Below, piece by piece: positions 6,670 to 14,355 of a stretch of 31,684 bases of DNA. Numbering within the stretch: position 1 is the stretch's first letter; every line of letters starts with the position of its first letter. A program made the position numbers and the translations under genes. This DNA comes from RSA11 sp965652565 (GTDB taxonomy: Bacteria > Actinomycetota > Thermoleophilia > Solirubrobacterales > 70-9), in the NCBI GenBank assembly GCA_965652565.1, contig CBFGWL010000028.1:1-31684 (forward strand). Direction: 5' to 3'. The notes under the pieces were generated by a model. It was given only the letters and a program-made list of their open reading frames with translations. It did no database searches and was not told the origin of the DNA.

Positions 6670-8181
6670 GTGCTCGGATACGAGCTGCTCAAGCGCCCGC
6701 CCGACGTCTCGAACCCGAACGTCGACTTCGTCGCCGAGCAGCCCAAGAAAAAGAAGAAGCGCAAGCCGAAGGACCTCACGTCGAACTGGCCCACCTACGG
6801 GTACAACGACGCCCGCACGAAGGCCTTCAACACGCGGGTCGTGCGGCCGCCGTTCGCGGGCTCCGACTGGAGCTTCCAGGCGGGCAAGCTGCTCGAGTTC
6901 GCGCCGATCATCGTCGACGACGTCATCTACGTACAGGACATCGACGCCCGGGTCTACGCGATCGACGCCAAGACCGGCAGGGTCAAGTGGAAGAACCGCA
7001 TCGGCAAGCTGAACGCCTCCGCGCCGGCGTACCACGACGGCCGGCTCTTCGTCGTCAACCTCGACCCCGGCCAGGCGGTGGCCCTGCGCGCTCGTGACGG
7101 CAAGGTCGTGTGGCGCAAGTCGCTGCCCGGCCGCAGCGAGTCCTCGCCGCTCGTCTTCAAGGACAAGTACGTGATCTTCGGCTGCGAGTGCGGCAGCGTG
7201 TTCGCGATGGACGTCAAGGACGGCTCGCTGGAGTGGGAGGTCAAGACGGCCGGCGCCGTGAAGGGCGGCCTCGCCCTGGGCAAGGGCAACGTCTACGGCG
7301 GCAACTACGCGGGCGAGTACTTCTCGATCGACGCGAAGACCGGCAAGGTCAAGTGGAAGCGCGAGGCCATCGGCGGCAGCTTCGGGCGCGGCGGCGGGAT
7401 CTATTCCACGCCCGCGGTCGCATACGGGCGCGTGTACTTCGGCAGCATCGACTCCCGCATCTACAGCGTCGACATGGACACGGGTGAGATCGCGTGGTCG
7501 GTCTCGACGGGCGCCGAGGTGTACTCGGGCCCGGCGGTCGCCGACGTCAAGGGGGCGCCGCCCAGCGTCTACATCGGCTCGATCGATCACAACTTCTATG
7601 CCCTGGACGCCAAGACCGGCAAGATCCGCTGGAAGCGGAACGCCGGCGGGCAGGTGAGCGGCGCGCCCAGCGTGATCGGCGACGTGGTCTACGTCGGCGT
7701 GATCGGCGATCAGGGCACGATCGGCTATCGGGCGAAGGACGGGAAGGTCGTCTTCAAGCACGAGCAGGGCGAGTACAACCCGGCGATCACCGACGGCCGG
7801 CGCCTGTACCTGACCGGCTACTCGACCATCCGCGCATTCATGAACAAGGGTCTTAAGCGCCGCCTGCTGGAGCGCAAGCGGCGCAAGCTCCAGCGGCGCC
7901 GGGCCGCGCGCCGCGCCCGGGTGGAGGCCGGTGAGCTGCCGCCCGCCTCGGAGACGGCCAGCGAGAAGCGCAAGGAGCGCACGCGCCCCGCCGCACGGCG
8001 GAAGAAGGCGCGCGCCGCCCAGCGGCCGGCCGCACGCCGCAAGGCGAAGGCGAAGGCCGCCGCGCAGCGCAAGCGCAAAACGCGCCGCGCGCGGTCCGCC
8101 GCGCAGCGCAAGCGCAAGGCTCGCTCCGCGCAGCGGACGCGCGCTCGACGCGGCGCCGCCGGCAAGCGCCGGCAGCGCTGA
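6670..8181 (+). CDS. PQQ-type beta-propeller protein with N-terminal membrane helix and polybasic C-terminal tail
   Basis: At least seven repeats of the PQQ/BamB propeller type are visible (YAIDAKTGRVKWK, ALRARDGKVVWRK, FAMDVKDGSLEWE, FSIDAKTGKVKWK, YSVDMDTGEIAWS, YALDAKTGKIRWK, YRAKDGKVVFK), covering about residues 70-390. From about residue 393 to 503 the protein is almost pure Lys/Arg/Ala/Gln, a histone-H1-like tail. GTG 6670 is the first ordinary start codon, but the same frame is open from 6538. Just upstream it encodes a convincing membrane anchor (RRRTVVTISSLIVAVGLGVL), so the real N-terminus is probably earlier. The product is likely an anchored extracytoplasmic propeller; substrate and partner are unknown. 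Cys at CECG near residue 175 may be structural. Confidence 0.8.
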   Translation: MLGYELLKRPPDVSNPNVDFVAEQPKKKKKRKPKDLTSNWPTYGYNDARTKAFNTRVVRPPFAGSDWSFQAGKLLEFAPIIVDDVIYVQDIDARVYAIDAKTGRVKWKNRIGKLNASAPAYHDGRLFVVNLDPGQAVALRARDGKVVWRKSLPGRSESSPLVFKDKYVIFGCECGSVFAMDVKDGSLEWEVKTAGAVKGGLALGKGNVYGGNYAGEYFSIDAKTGKVKWKREAIGGSFGRGGGIYSTPAVAYGRVYFGSIDSRIYSVDMDTGEIAWSVSTGAEVYSGPAVADVKGAPPSVYIGSIDHNFYALDAKTGKIRWKRNAGGQVSGAPSVIGDVVYVGVIGDQGTIGYRAKDGKVVFKHEQGEYNPAITDGRRLYLTGYSTIRAFMNKGLKRRLLERKRRKLQRRRAARRARVEAGELPPASETASEKRKERTRPAARRKKARAAQRPAARRKAKAKAAAQRKRKTRRARSAAQRKRKARSAQRTRARRGAAGKRRQR

Positions 8182-8192
8182 CCCCTGTCAAC

Positions 8193-9047
8193 TCAGACGA
8201 GGCCCCGCCACTCGCGGTCGTGGACCTCGACCTCGACCTTCTCGAACTCCTTGAGCGCCGCGGCCAGGTGGTCGGCGTAGCGGTCGTAGGTCTTGCGCCC
8301 CTTCTCCGCGCTCGCCCGGAACGGGTTGCCGATCACGCCGCTCGGCGTGAAGTCCTCGTGGTCGTTGGCGAACACGAAGAACTGGTGCCCCTGGAACTCG
8401 ACGTCGGGCGCCCCATCGGGCTTGATGAACGAGTCCGGGAACCACTTCGGGCGCTCGGGAACCTGGTGCACGGCACGATCCATGCGCACCAGCGACTCGT
8501 CGGCCGCCATCACCTGCGACGTTTCCAGCTCGCTGGAGTGCCAGCCCGGCGTCTCCTCGGGCGGGTTCTCCATGATGTCGTCGATCAGCGCCAGGTAGCG
8601 CTCGGCGAAGAGCTTCGACATGACGACGAAGGCGCCGGTGTCGTAGCGGATGCGGCGCAGGAGCGGCTCGATGATCTTGTTGTTCGACCCGTGGTTGTTG
8701 ACGAACACGAGCTTGTTGAAGCCGTGATGGATCAGGCAACGGGCGATGTCGTAGTAGAGATCGAGGAGCAGCTGGGGCCGGATCGTGATCGTGCCCGTGC
8801 CCTGGCCCACGCCGTACATGTGCTGCGGCGAGTAGCCCATCCAAACGGACGGGGTGTAGAGCACCTCCGCGCGTTCCGCGGCGCGGTGCGCGATCTGCTC
8901 GGCCTGGATCGTGTCGGTCAGCAGCGGCAGGTGCGGCCCGTGCTGCTCGAGGCTCGCGATGGGGATCATCACGATGTCCTTCTCCTCGAGATAGGCCTTG
9001 ATGTCGGGCGGGGCCAGGTTGCCCATGTTGTAGGTCGGTAGCTCCAT
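8193..9047 (-). CDS. Creatininase-family metal-dependent hydrolase
   Basis: Members hydrolyse cyclic amides or other ring or C-C substrates with two divalent metals. Ligand motifs are intact: SLEQHGPHLPLLTDT supplies Glu34, His36 and Asp45, VNNHGSNN supplies His119, and GWHSSELETS supplies His170/Glu173. The 284-aa length is longer than mycofactocin MftE or creatininase (about 240-260); the extra is in the C-terminal third (PKWFPDSFIKPDGAPDVEF). A GGAGA ribosome site precedes ATG 9047. The gene is last in a three-gene operon with an FAD oxidase and a sugar epimerase. That context suggests a carbon-catabolic hydrolase, possibly of the 3-dehydro-scyllo-inosose hydrolase (IolN) type, rather than a creatinine enzyme. 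The substrate is inferred only from neighbours. Confidence 0.88.
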   Translation of the reverse strand: MELPTYNMGNLAPPDIKAYLEEKDIVMIPIASLEQHGPHLPLLTDTIQAEQIAHRAAERAEVLYTPSVWMGYSPQHMYGVGQGTGTITIRPQLLLDLYYDIARCLIHHGFNKLVFVNNHGSNNKIIEPLLRRIRYDTGAFVVMSKLFAERYLALIDDIMENPPEETPGWHSSELETSQVMAADESLVRMDRAVHQVPERPKWFPDSFIKPDGAPDVEFQGHQFFVFANDHEDFTPSGVIGNPFRASAEKGRKTYDRYADHLAAALKEFEKVEVEVHDREWRGLV

Positions 9048-9071
9048 CGGTTTCTCCTTCGTCCTCCTCGT

Positions 9072-10484
9072 TCAGAGTCCAAGCTTCCCCGGGTTCATCA
9101 CCCCGGCGGGATCGAGGGTCTTCTTCAGCCCCTCGAGAACGCCCCACCCCGCGCCGTACTGCGCCCGCAGATCGCCGGCGAGCTTCAGGCCGATGCCATG
9201 GTGGTCGTTGATGATCGCGCCCTCCCGGAGGATCACCTCCGAGGTGCGGGACCAGATCTCCTCGTACACGCGGATCGCCTCGTCGACGTCGTCGGGCGGG
9301 TCCTCGAGCACGAAGCGGCCGTAGACCATCGTTCCCCACGGATACCAGTGGGAGAAATGGCCGGTGAAGACCAGGCCGTAGCGCGAGTAGTCGCGGAGCA
9401 TCAGCTCGCGGACGGCCTCCCACGCCGGCAGGATCCGGCTGAAGGTCGCCGCGAGGTCGATGGTGCCCCACACCTGCGGCAGCTCCGGCTTGAACGGCGC
9501 GTAATAGATCTTGAAGCGGTTCTCCCACCACAGGGCCGCCAGATCGGGGCCCTGATCCTCGCCGCCGTCCGCGACCAGGGAGCTCACGACCTCGCGCTCC
9601 TCCAGCTCGACCAGCGACCGCGGCCCGTCGAAGACCATGATCAGCATGACGCCGGAGACGTCGACGTCGAGCACGCGCGCGAGGTTCATCCGCGTCGCCT
9701 CCGGATCATGGAGCCGAACCGCCGCGGGCCGCCAGCCGGCCTGCAAGGCCTTGCGGACCGCGTTCAGGCCCGTCGCCAGATCGGGGAACGCGACCGCGCG
9801 GAAGCTGCGGTGCTCCGGCTGTGGGCGCAAGAGCAGCGTCGCGTCGGTGATCACCCCGAGCGTGCCCTCGCTCCCGATGAAGATCTGATTGAGATCCGGC
9901 CCGACCGCGTGCCGCGGGATCGAGACGGTCTCAAACAGCTCGCCGGACGGCAGCGCAACGCGCATGGAGGCGACCAGGTCCTCGATCTTCCCGTACTTGG
10001 TCGACAGCACCCCCGAGCCCTTGGCCGCGAGGTAGCCGCCGACCTGCGCCAGGTGCAGCGAGGCCGGGTAGTGCGGGAACATGTACCCGCGCTCGTTGAG
10101 CCACTCCTCGAGGCGCAGCCCGGGGACGCCCGCCCCGGCGCGCACGGTGAGCGCCTGTTCGTCGAGGTCCTCGATCGCATCGAGGGCGCTCAGATCCAGC
10201 AGGATCCCGTCCGCCTCGGGGATCGCGCCGCCCTGGCTCCCCGAGCCACCGGCCCGGGGAACCACGGGGACGCCTTCCTCCGCGGCGATCGCCAGCGTGG
10301 TCGCAACCTCCTCGGCGCTGCGCGGACGCACTACGACGTCGGCAACCTGGTTGCGGCCGACCTTGGCGAGTGCCGCGGCCTTCCAATAGGTGTCGAGCGA
10401 GCGCTCGCGGCGCGCCTCCTCATCGGTCAACACGGGGATGTCCCCGAGCCGGCCGAGCGCTCGGTCGAGTTTCGCTGAAGTCAC
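9072..10484 (-). CDS. FAD-linked oxidase of the VAO/PCMH fold (alkyl-DHAP synthase/glycolate oxidase-like)
   Basis: A 470-aa flavoenzyme. The FAD-binding PCMH domain covers about residues 45-225, with PRAGGSGSQGGAIPEADGIL as the pyrophosphate loop and IFIGSEGTLGVITDATL as the second FAD motif. The cap domain ends with INDHHGIGLKLAG and LKKTLDPAGVMNPGKLGL, a C-terminus typical of D-2-hydroxyacid oxidases and alkyldihydroxyacetone-phosphate synthases. No His suited to covalent flavin attachment stands out in the FAD loop. The start is GTG 10484; GGGAG lies about 14 bases upstream. It sits between the epimerase (34-base gap) and the creatininase-type hydrolase (24-base gap), so it probably oxidises a hydroxyl on the pathway substrate. 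Exact substrate unknown. Confidence 0.88.
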   Translation of the reverse strand: MTSAKLDRALGRLGDIPVLTDEEARRERSLDTYWKAAALAKVGRNQVADVVVRPRSAEEVATTLAIAAEEGVPVVPRAGGSGSQGGAIPEADGILLDLSALDAIEDLDEQALTVRAGAGVPGLRLEEWLNERGYMFPHYPASLHLAQVGGYLAAKGSGVLSTKYGKIEDLVASMRVALPSGELFETVSIPRHAVGPDLNQIFIGSEGTLGVITDATLLLRPQPEHRSFRAVAFPDLATGLNAVRKALQAGWRPAAVRLHDPEATRMNLARVLDVDVSGVMLIMVFDGPRSLVELEEREVVSSLVADGGEDQGPDLAALWWENRFKIYYAPFKPELPQVWGTIDLAATFSRILPAWEAVRELMLRDYSRYGLVFTGHFSHWYPWGTMVYGRFVLEDPPDDVDEAIRVYEEIWSRTSEVILREGAIINDHHGIGLKLAGDLRAQYGAGWGVLEGLKKTLDPAGVMNPGKLGL

Positions 10485-10518
10485 GTCGTCGCTCGCTCCC
10501 TCATCGATGGTTCAGCTG

Positions 10519-11406
10519 CTACTTGATCAGCGGCAGGAGGGTCTGCGCGCACTTCTCGACGAGCGAGCTGTAGAACTCCTCGCTGAGCATGTCGGAGCCG
10601 TGGTCCTCGATGAACTTCCGCTGCTCCGGCGTGATGTCGACCGGGTCGGTCTCGATCGCGTTCGGGAACGGGTTCGCCGGGGTCCGGTCGATCGGCGCGA
10701 CGAACTCGACCGTGAGCGCGCCGTCATAGCCGATCTCCCTGAGGATGTCGACGATGCGCTTCCAGTCGTAGCTGCCCATCCCGCACGCCAGCCGGTTGTT
10801 GTCGGCTACGTGCAGGTCGACCAGCCGGTCGCCGTGCTCGCGAATCGCCTCGTACGGATCCTCCTCCTCGATGTTGAGGTGGAAGGTGTCGAGGCACACG
10901 CCGATCTCGGGGCTCACCGCATCAGCCAGCGCCTTGGCCTGCGCCGCGCGCGAGATGAAGTACGTCTCGAACCGGTTGATCGGCTCGACGGCGAGCTTGA
11001 TGCCCTCCTTCTGGGAGTGCTCGAAGATCTCCGTCAGGCCCTCGACGGCCCACTTCCACTCCTCCTCGGGGGTGGAGTCCGGGTTGACCTTGCCGACCTC
11101 GCCGGGCACGATCGAGACCTCGTACCCCTCGAGCTCCTTGACCATGGTGACCGTGTCCTTGACGTACTGCACGGTCTTCTCGCGGCCCTCCTCGGAGCCC
11201 TGGACGAGGTTGCGGCCCTCGACCATCAAGGTGATCGAGCCCCAACAACGGATCCCGTTCTCCTTGAGGTAGCCGCGTACCTCCTTGGTGTCGTACTGGT
11301 ACGGCTCGCCGCTGATCTCGATGCTCTCGTAGCCGTACTTCGCGAGCCTGCGGATCGTCGTCTCGATCGGCTCGGCCCGCATCCAGTTATGCATGGACAG
11401 GTGCAT
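10519..11406 (-). CDS. Sugar phosphate isomerase/epimerase, D-psicose/tagatose 3-epimerase-like TIM barrel
   Basis: Members of this AP-endonuclease-2-like TIM-barrel family interconvert keto-sugars or keto-acids at C3 using one divalent metal. The expected metal ligands are all present: Glu141 (LAVEPINRFETYF), Asp173 with His176 (CLDTFHLNIEE), His199 (LVDLHVADNNR) and Glu234 (LTVEFVAP). The DTFHLNIEE string is characteristic of ketose 3-epimerases. The length of 295 aa is normal. ATG 11406 is preceded by AAGGAGGAGAGG, a near copy of the ribosome site of the divergent gene. It is the first gene of the minus-strand catabolic operon. Alternatives in the same family are hydroxypyruvate isomerase, inosose isomerase and 5-keto-gluconate epimerase (IolO); the sequence does not decide. 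Confidence 0.9.
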   Translation of the reverse strand: MHLSMHNWMRAEPIETTIRRLAKYGYESIEISGEPYQYDTKEVRGYLKENGIRCWGSITLMVEGRNLVQGSEEGREKTVQYVKDTVTMVKELEGYEVSIVPGEVGKVNPDSTPEEEWKWAVEGLTEIFEHSQKEGIKLAVEPINRFETYFISRAAQAKALADAVSPEIGVCLDTFHLNIEEEDPYEAIREHGDRLVDLHVADNNRLACGMGSYDWKRIVDILREIGYDGALTVEFVAPIDRTPANPFPNAIETDPVDITPEQRKFIEDHGSDMLSEEFYSSLVEKCAQTLLPLIK

Positions 11407-11490
11407 GCCTCTCCTCCTTTTCTCCTCCTTGCCGACTCAGCGCCCGGCCCAGGTCAGCCGTTTGCCTGCTCGGTCGCACAACCTTGCAAG

Positions 11491-11520
11491 ACCATACACA
11501 AATCTCGCGGAATCTGTCAT
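11491..11520 (-). promoter_or_regulatory. Candidate promoter for the epimerase-oxidase-hydrolase operon
   Basis: On the minus strand ATGACA (bases 11520-11515) and TATGGT (11496-11491) form a plausible -35/-10 pair with 18-base spacing, about 85 bases before the epimerase start. The surrounding sequence is visibly richer in A/T than the rest of the window. Sequence match only. Confidence 0.4.
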
Positions 11521-11525
11521 GTTCT

Positions 11526-11543
11526 TGCATAATCGATCATGCA
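11526..11543. promoter_or_regulatory. Palindromic operator candidate in the divergent intergenic region
   Basis: TGCATAATCGATCATGCA is an 18-bp inverted repeat centred on ATCGAT with a single mismatched pair (A at 11531 versus C at 11538). It overlaps a CATAAT -10-like box (11528-11533) and ends at the ribosome site of the Tm-1-like gene. A second, shorter palindrome CTTGCAAG lies at 11483-11490 and shares the CTTGCA core. The obvious candidate ligand protein is the DeoR-type regulator encoded two genes away; that assignment is inference. Confidence 0.5.
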
Positions 11544-11556
11544 GGAGGAGGAGAGG
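11543..11556 (+). promoter_or_regulatory. Strong ribosome binding site deciding the Tm-1-like gene start
   Basis: AGGAGGAGGAGAGG ends 3 bases before ATG 11560. The in-frame ATG 11539 lies upstream of this purine tract and inside the palindrome, so 11560 is the better start. Confidence 0.7.
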
Positions 11557-11559
11557 TCG

Positions 11560-12798
11560 ATGGCAAAGCCGGTGATCGCAGCGATCGGGACCCTGGATAC
11601 GAAGGGCGCCGAGATCGACTACGCGCGCAAGCGGATCGAGGCCCTGGGCGGGCGCGCCCTCGTAATCGACACGGGGATCCTGGGGGAGCCGGGCTGCGAG
11701 GCCGACATCACGCGCGCGCAGGTCGCCGAGGCCGCGGGCTACGAGCTCGCGGAGGTTCAGGCGGCCGGCAGCCGGGGCGCGGCCGTCGAGCGCATGCAGG
11801 ACGGGCTGCGCAAGCTGCTCGCGGATCTGCACGAGCGTGGCGAGGTCGATGGCGCGTTGTGCCTGGGCGGCGCCGAGGGCGCGCTCATCGGAGCCGCGGC
11901 GATGCAGGCGCTCCCGATCGGGGTGCCCAAGGTGATCGTCTCGCCGAGCGCGTCGGGCCCGCGAGCCTTCGGCCCGTTCATGGGCCGGCGCGACGTCACC
12001 GTCATGCACTCCGTCATCGACATCCTCGGCATCAACCCGATCTCACGCGCGGTCTTCGACAACGCGGTCGCCGCCGTGCTCGGCATGGCGCGCGACGGTG
12101 CGCAGCCGGTGTCCGGGCTCGGCGGGAACAGCGTCGGCGTCACGATGCTGGGCCAGACGACGCCCGGCGCCATGGCGGCCTACGAGGTCCTCGAGGAGGC
12201 GGGCTGGGCGCCGGTGATCTTCCACGCGAACGGGGTCGGCGGCCCGGCGATGGAGGACCTCATCGAGGCCTCGTCGCTCGCGGGCGTGATCGAGCTGAGC
12301 ATCTCCGAGCTCGCGAACAGCATCCACGGCGGCGTGCACGCGACCGATGAGCGCCGGCTAACCGTGGCAGCGCAGCACGGGCTGCCCCAGGTGATCACCC
12401 TCGGCTGCGCGGACTTCTTCAACCAGGGCCCGCTCGACACCCTGCCCGAACGCTGGCGCAAGCGAGCCCACTACAAGCACAATCCGGTCGCCACCCTGGT
12501 CCGCCTGAGCCGCGAGGAGATGGTGGAGCTTGGGCGCATGATCGTGAGCCGCTTGGCCGGCGCCCGCGGCCCAGTGGCGGTCGTTGCGCCCACGCGCGGC
12601 TACTCGCTCATCGATGTCGAGGGCGGGCCCCTCTGGGACCACGAGGCCGACATGGCGCTCATCGAGACCCTGGAGGCCGAGTTGCCCGCGGAGATCCCCG
12701 TGGAGCGCGTCGAGCTGCCCGTAAACGACCCGGAGTTCGGGCGTCACGTCGCGCGCCGCTTCATCGAGCTCGCGAACCAGGGGGACGGCGGGTCATGA
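11560..12798 (+). CDS. Tm-1-like ATP-binding domain protein (UPF0261)
   Basis: 412-aa member of the UPF0261/Tm-1-like family, named for the tomato Tm-1 virus-resistance protein whose N-terminal domain binds ATP. The start region MAKPVIAAIGTLDTKGAEID is typical, as are CLGGAEGALIGAAAM, KVIVSPSASGP, LGGNSVGVTMLGQTTPGAM and EVIFHANGVGGPAMEDLI-like sequence (here PVIFHANGVGGPAMEDLIE). The C-terminal half carries LSISELANSIHGGVHATDE and VVAPTRGYSLIDVEGGPLW. The bacterial function is not established; such genes are often in catabolic or sugar-related clusters. Here it is divergent from an epimerase/oxidase/hydrolase operon and overlaps a DeoR regulator by 4 bases (ATGA), so it is probably part of the same inducible unit. 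I infer an enzymatic role in the pathway, not virus resistance. Confidence 0.9.
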   Translation: MAKPVIAAIGTLDTKGAEIDYARKRIEALGGRALVIDTGILGEPGCEADITRAQVAEAAGYELAEVQAAGSRGAAVERMQDGLRKLLADLHERGEVDGALCLGGAEGALIGAAAMQALPIGVPKVIVSPSASGPRAFGPFMGRRDVTVMHSVIDILGINPISRAVFDNAVAAVLGMARDGAQPVSGLGGNSVGVTMLGQTTPGAMAAYEVLEEAGWAPVIFHANGVGGPAMEDLIEASSLAGVIELSISELANSIHGGVHATDERRLTVAAQHGLPQVITLGCADFFNQGPLDTLPERWRKRAHYKHNPVATLVRLSREEMVELGRMIVSRLAGARGPVAVVAPTRGYSLIDVEGGPLWDHEADMALIETLEAELPAEIPVERVELPVNDPEFGRHVARRFIELANQGDGGS

Positions 12799-13586
12799 AG
12801 GGCACGCTGAGGCGCTCGTCGATCATGGACAGGCTGCGCCGCGACGGCGCCGTCGCCGTCGGTGAGCTGGCGCGCGAGCTCGACGTCTCCCCCGCCACCA
12901 TCCACCGCGACCTGCGCGCGCTCGCCGAGGAGGGTCTGGTCGAACGGGTTCACGGCGGCGCGCGGCTGATTCCTGCCGATGCGCCCACGCGCTCGGCCTG
13001 GACCGATCGGCGCGGCCGCAACGTGACGGCGAAGGAGCGCATCGCGGCCACGGCCGTGGAGATGATCGAGGACGGCTCCACGATCTTCATCGACGCGTCC
13101 ACGACCTGCGCGGCGCTGGCCTCGGCGCTCGCGTCGAGCTCGATCGGGTCGCTCACCCTCGTCACGAACTCCCCGGCGATCGCGGCGGAGTTCGACCACG
13201 ACAACGTGCATCTGATCGTGACGCCCGGCGAGGTCGATCAGAACCTCCGCATGATCGGCGGGCGCTGGACGGTGGAGTTCGTCGCGCAGCTCAAGTTCGC
13301 GACCTGCTTCATCTCGGCGATCGGGATCACGCCCGACGCCGGGCTCTCCACGGCCCAGCGCAACATCGCCGACGTCCTCGCCGCGGTCCGGGCGGCGTCG
13401 GCGCGGTGCGTGGCCCTGGTCGATTCCTCCAAGTTCGGCGTGCAGTCGATGCTCCCCGTGGCCTCGCTCGCGGACTTGGACGCGGTCGTGATGGACGACG
13501 GCCTGGGCGAGCGCGAGCGCGCGGAGCTGCGCAGCGCGGGGGCGCCCCTGGTGATCGCGGGCGACGACGACCGCGGCGTGGGCTAG
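12795..13586 (+). CDS. DeoR/GlpR-family transcriptional regulator
   Basis: The N-terminal winged helix-turn-helix (about residues 8-58, with VAVGELARELDVSPATIHRD as the recognition unit and GLVERVHGGARL as the wing) is followed by a DeoR sensor domain of the ISOCOT fold. That domain holds TIFIDASTTCAALASAL, LTLVTNSPAIAAEF and VALVDSSKFGVQSM, the last being the phosphosugar-binding DSSKFG motif. The length of 263 aa is normal. DeoR proteins usually repress sugar or polyol catabolic genes and release DNA on binding a phosphorylated intermediate. ATG 12795 overlaps the Tm-1-like stop; the TAG stop shares bases with the convergent hisF stop. Likely controls the divergent promoter at about 11480-11545. 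Confidence 0.93.
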   Translation: MKGTLRRSSIMDRLRRDGAVAVGELARELDVSPATIHRDLRALAEEGLVERVHGGARLIPADAPTRSAWTDRRGRNVTAKERIAATAVEMIEDGSTIFIDASTTCAALASALASSSIGSLTLVTNSPAIAAEFDHDNVHLIVTPGEVDQNLRMIGGRWTVEFVAQLKFATCFISAIGITPDAGLSTAQRNIADVLAAVRAASARCVALVDSSKFGVQSMLPVASLADLDAVVMDDGLGERERAELRSAGAPLVIAGDDDRGVG

Positions 13587-14353
13587 CCGAGGCGAACCGG
13601 GCGGACGGCGATCCCGGCAGCGGCCATGTGCTCCTTGGCCTCGCGCACCGTGTAGACGCCGTAGTGGAAGATCGACGCGCAGAGCACCGCGTCGGCGTGG
13701 CCCTCCAGGACGGCTTGGGTCAGGTGCTCCAGCTCCCCGGCGCCGCCCGAGGCGATCACGGGGACGGAGACCGCGTCGGCGACGGCGCGGGTCAGTTCGA
13801 GCTCGTAGCCGTCGTTCGTGCCGTCCCGATCCATGCTGGTGAGCAGGATCTCACCTGCCCCCCGCTCGGTCGCCTCGCGGGCCCAGCTCACCGCATCGCG
13901 GCCAGGGACGCGCCTGCGGCCGCCCGCGACGTACACGCCCCAGCCGTCATCCTCGCGCTTGGCGTCGATCGCCACGACCACGCACTGGGCGCCGAAAACG
14001 TCGGCGAGCTCGCCGATCAGCTGCGGGCGATCGAGCGCCGCCGAGTTGACCGAGACCTTGTCGGCTCCGGCGTCGAGGACCGCTTGCGCGTCGGCGACCG
14101 ACCTGATCCCGCCGCCGATGGTGAACGGGATGAAGACGTTGTCGGCCGTGCGCCGGGCCAGCTCGACGATCGTCTCGCGCTGCTCGTGCGAGGCGGTGAT
14201 GTCCAGGAAGACAAGCTCATCTGCGCCCTCGGCGTCGTAGCGCTCCGCCAGCTCCACGGGATCGCCGGCGTCCCGGATGTCGACGAAGTTCGTGCCCTTC
14301 ACGACGCGCCCGCGATCGACGTCGAGGCACGGGATCACCCGCTTGAGGGCCAT
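13583..14353 (-). CDS. hisF: Imidazole glycerol phosphate synthase cyclase subunit
   Basis: HisF takes PRFAR and ammonia supplied by HisH to give imidazole glycerol phosphate and AICAR. The start ATG 14353 (MALKRVIPCLDVDRGRVVKG) gives 256 aa. The catalytic Asp pair is in PCLDVDRG (residue 11) and VVVAIDAKRED; phosphate loops are TIGGGIRSVADA and VPVIASGGAGELEHL. The frame upstream to 14599 overlaps the small gene and is not used. The stop codon overlaps that of the convergent DeoR gene within the palindrome CTAG. Confidence 0.97.
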   Translation of the reverse strand: MALKRVIPCLDVDRGRVVKGTNFVDIRDAGDPVELAERYDAEGADELVFLDITASHEQRETIVELARRTADNVFIPFTIGGGIRSVADAQAVLDAGADKVSVNSAALDRPQLIGELADVFGAQCVVVAIDAKREDDGWGVYVAGGRRRVPGRDAVSWAREATERGAGEILLTSMDRDGTNDGYELELTRAVADAVSVPVIASGGAGELEHLTQAVLEGHADAVLCASIFHYGVYTVREAKEHMAAAGIAVRPVRLG

Positions 14354-14355
14354 CG

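Noticed and set aside
6061..7761. 566-codon open frame on the minus strand across the nucleotidyltransferase start and the beta-propeller gene
   Set aside because: It is a mirror of two well-supported genes in high-GC DNA, has repetitive Asp/Arg/Val composition and no recognisable domain.
8193..9047. Mycofactocin protein MftE
   Set aside because: Same superfamily, but no mftA precursor, radical SAM mftC or other mft genes are adjacent, and the protein is longer.
11560..12798. Antiviral defence role for the Tm-1-like gene
   Set aside because: The name comes from a plant resistance protein; the neighbours here are sugar-type enzymes and a DeoR repressor, and no other defence gene is nearby.
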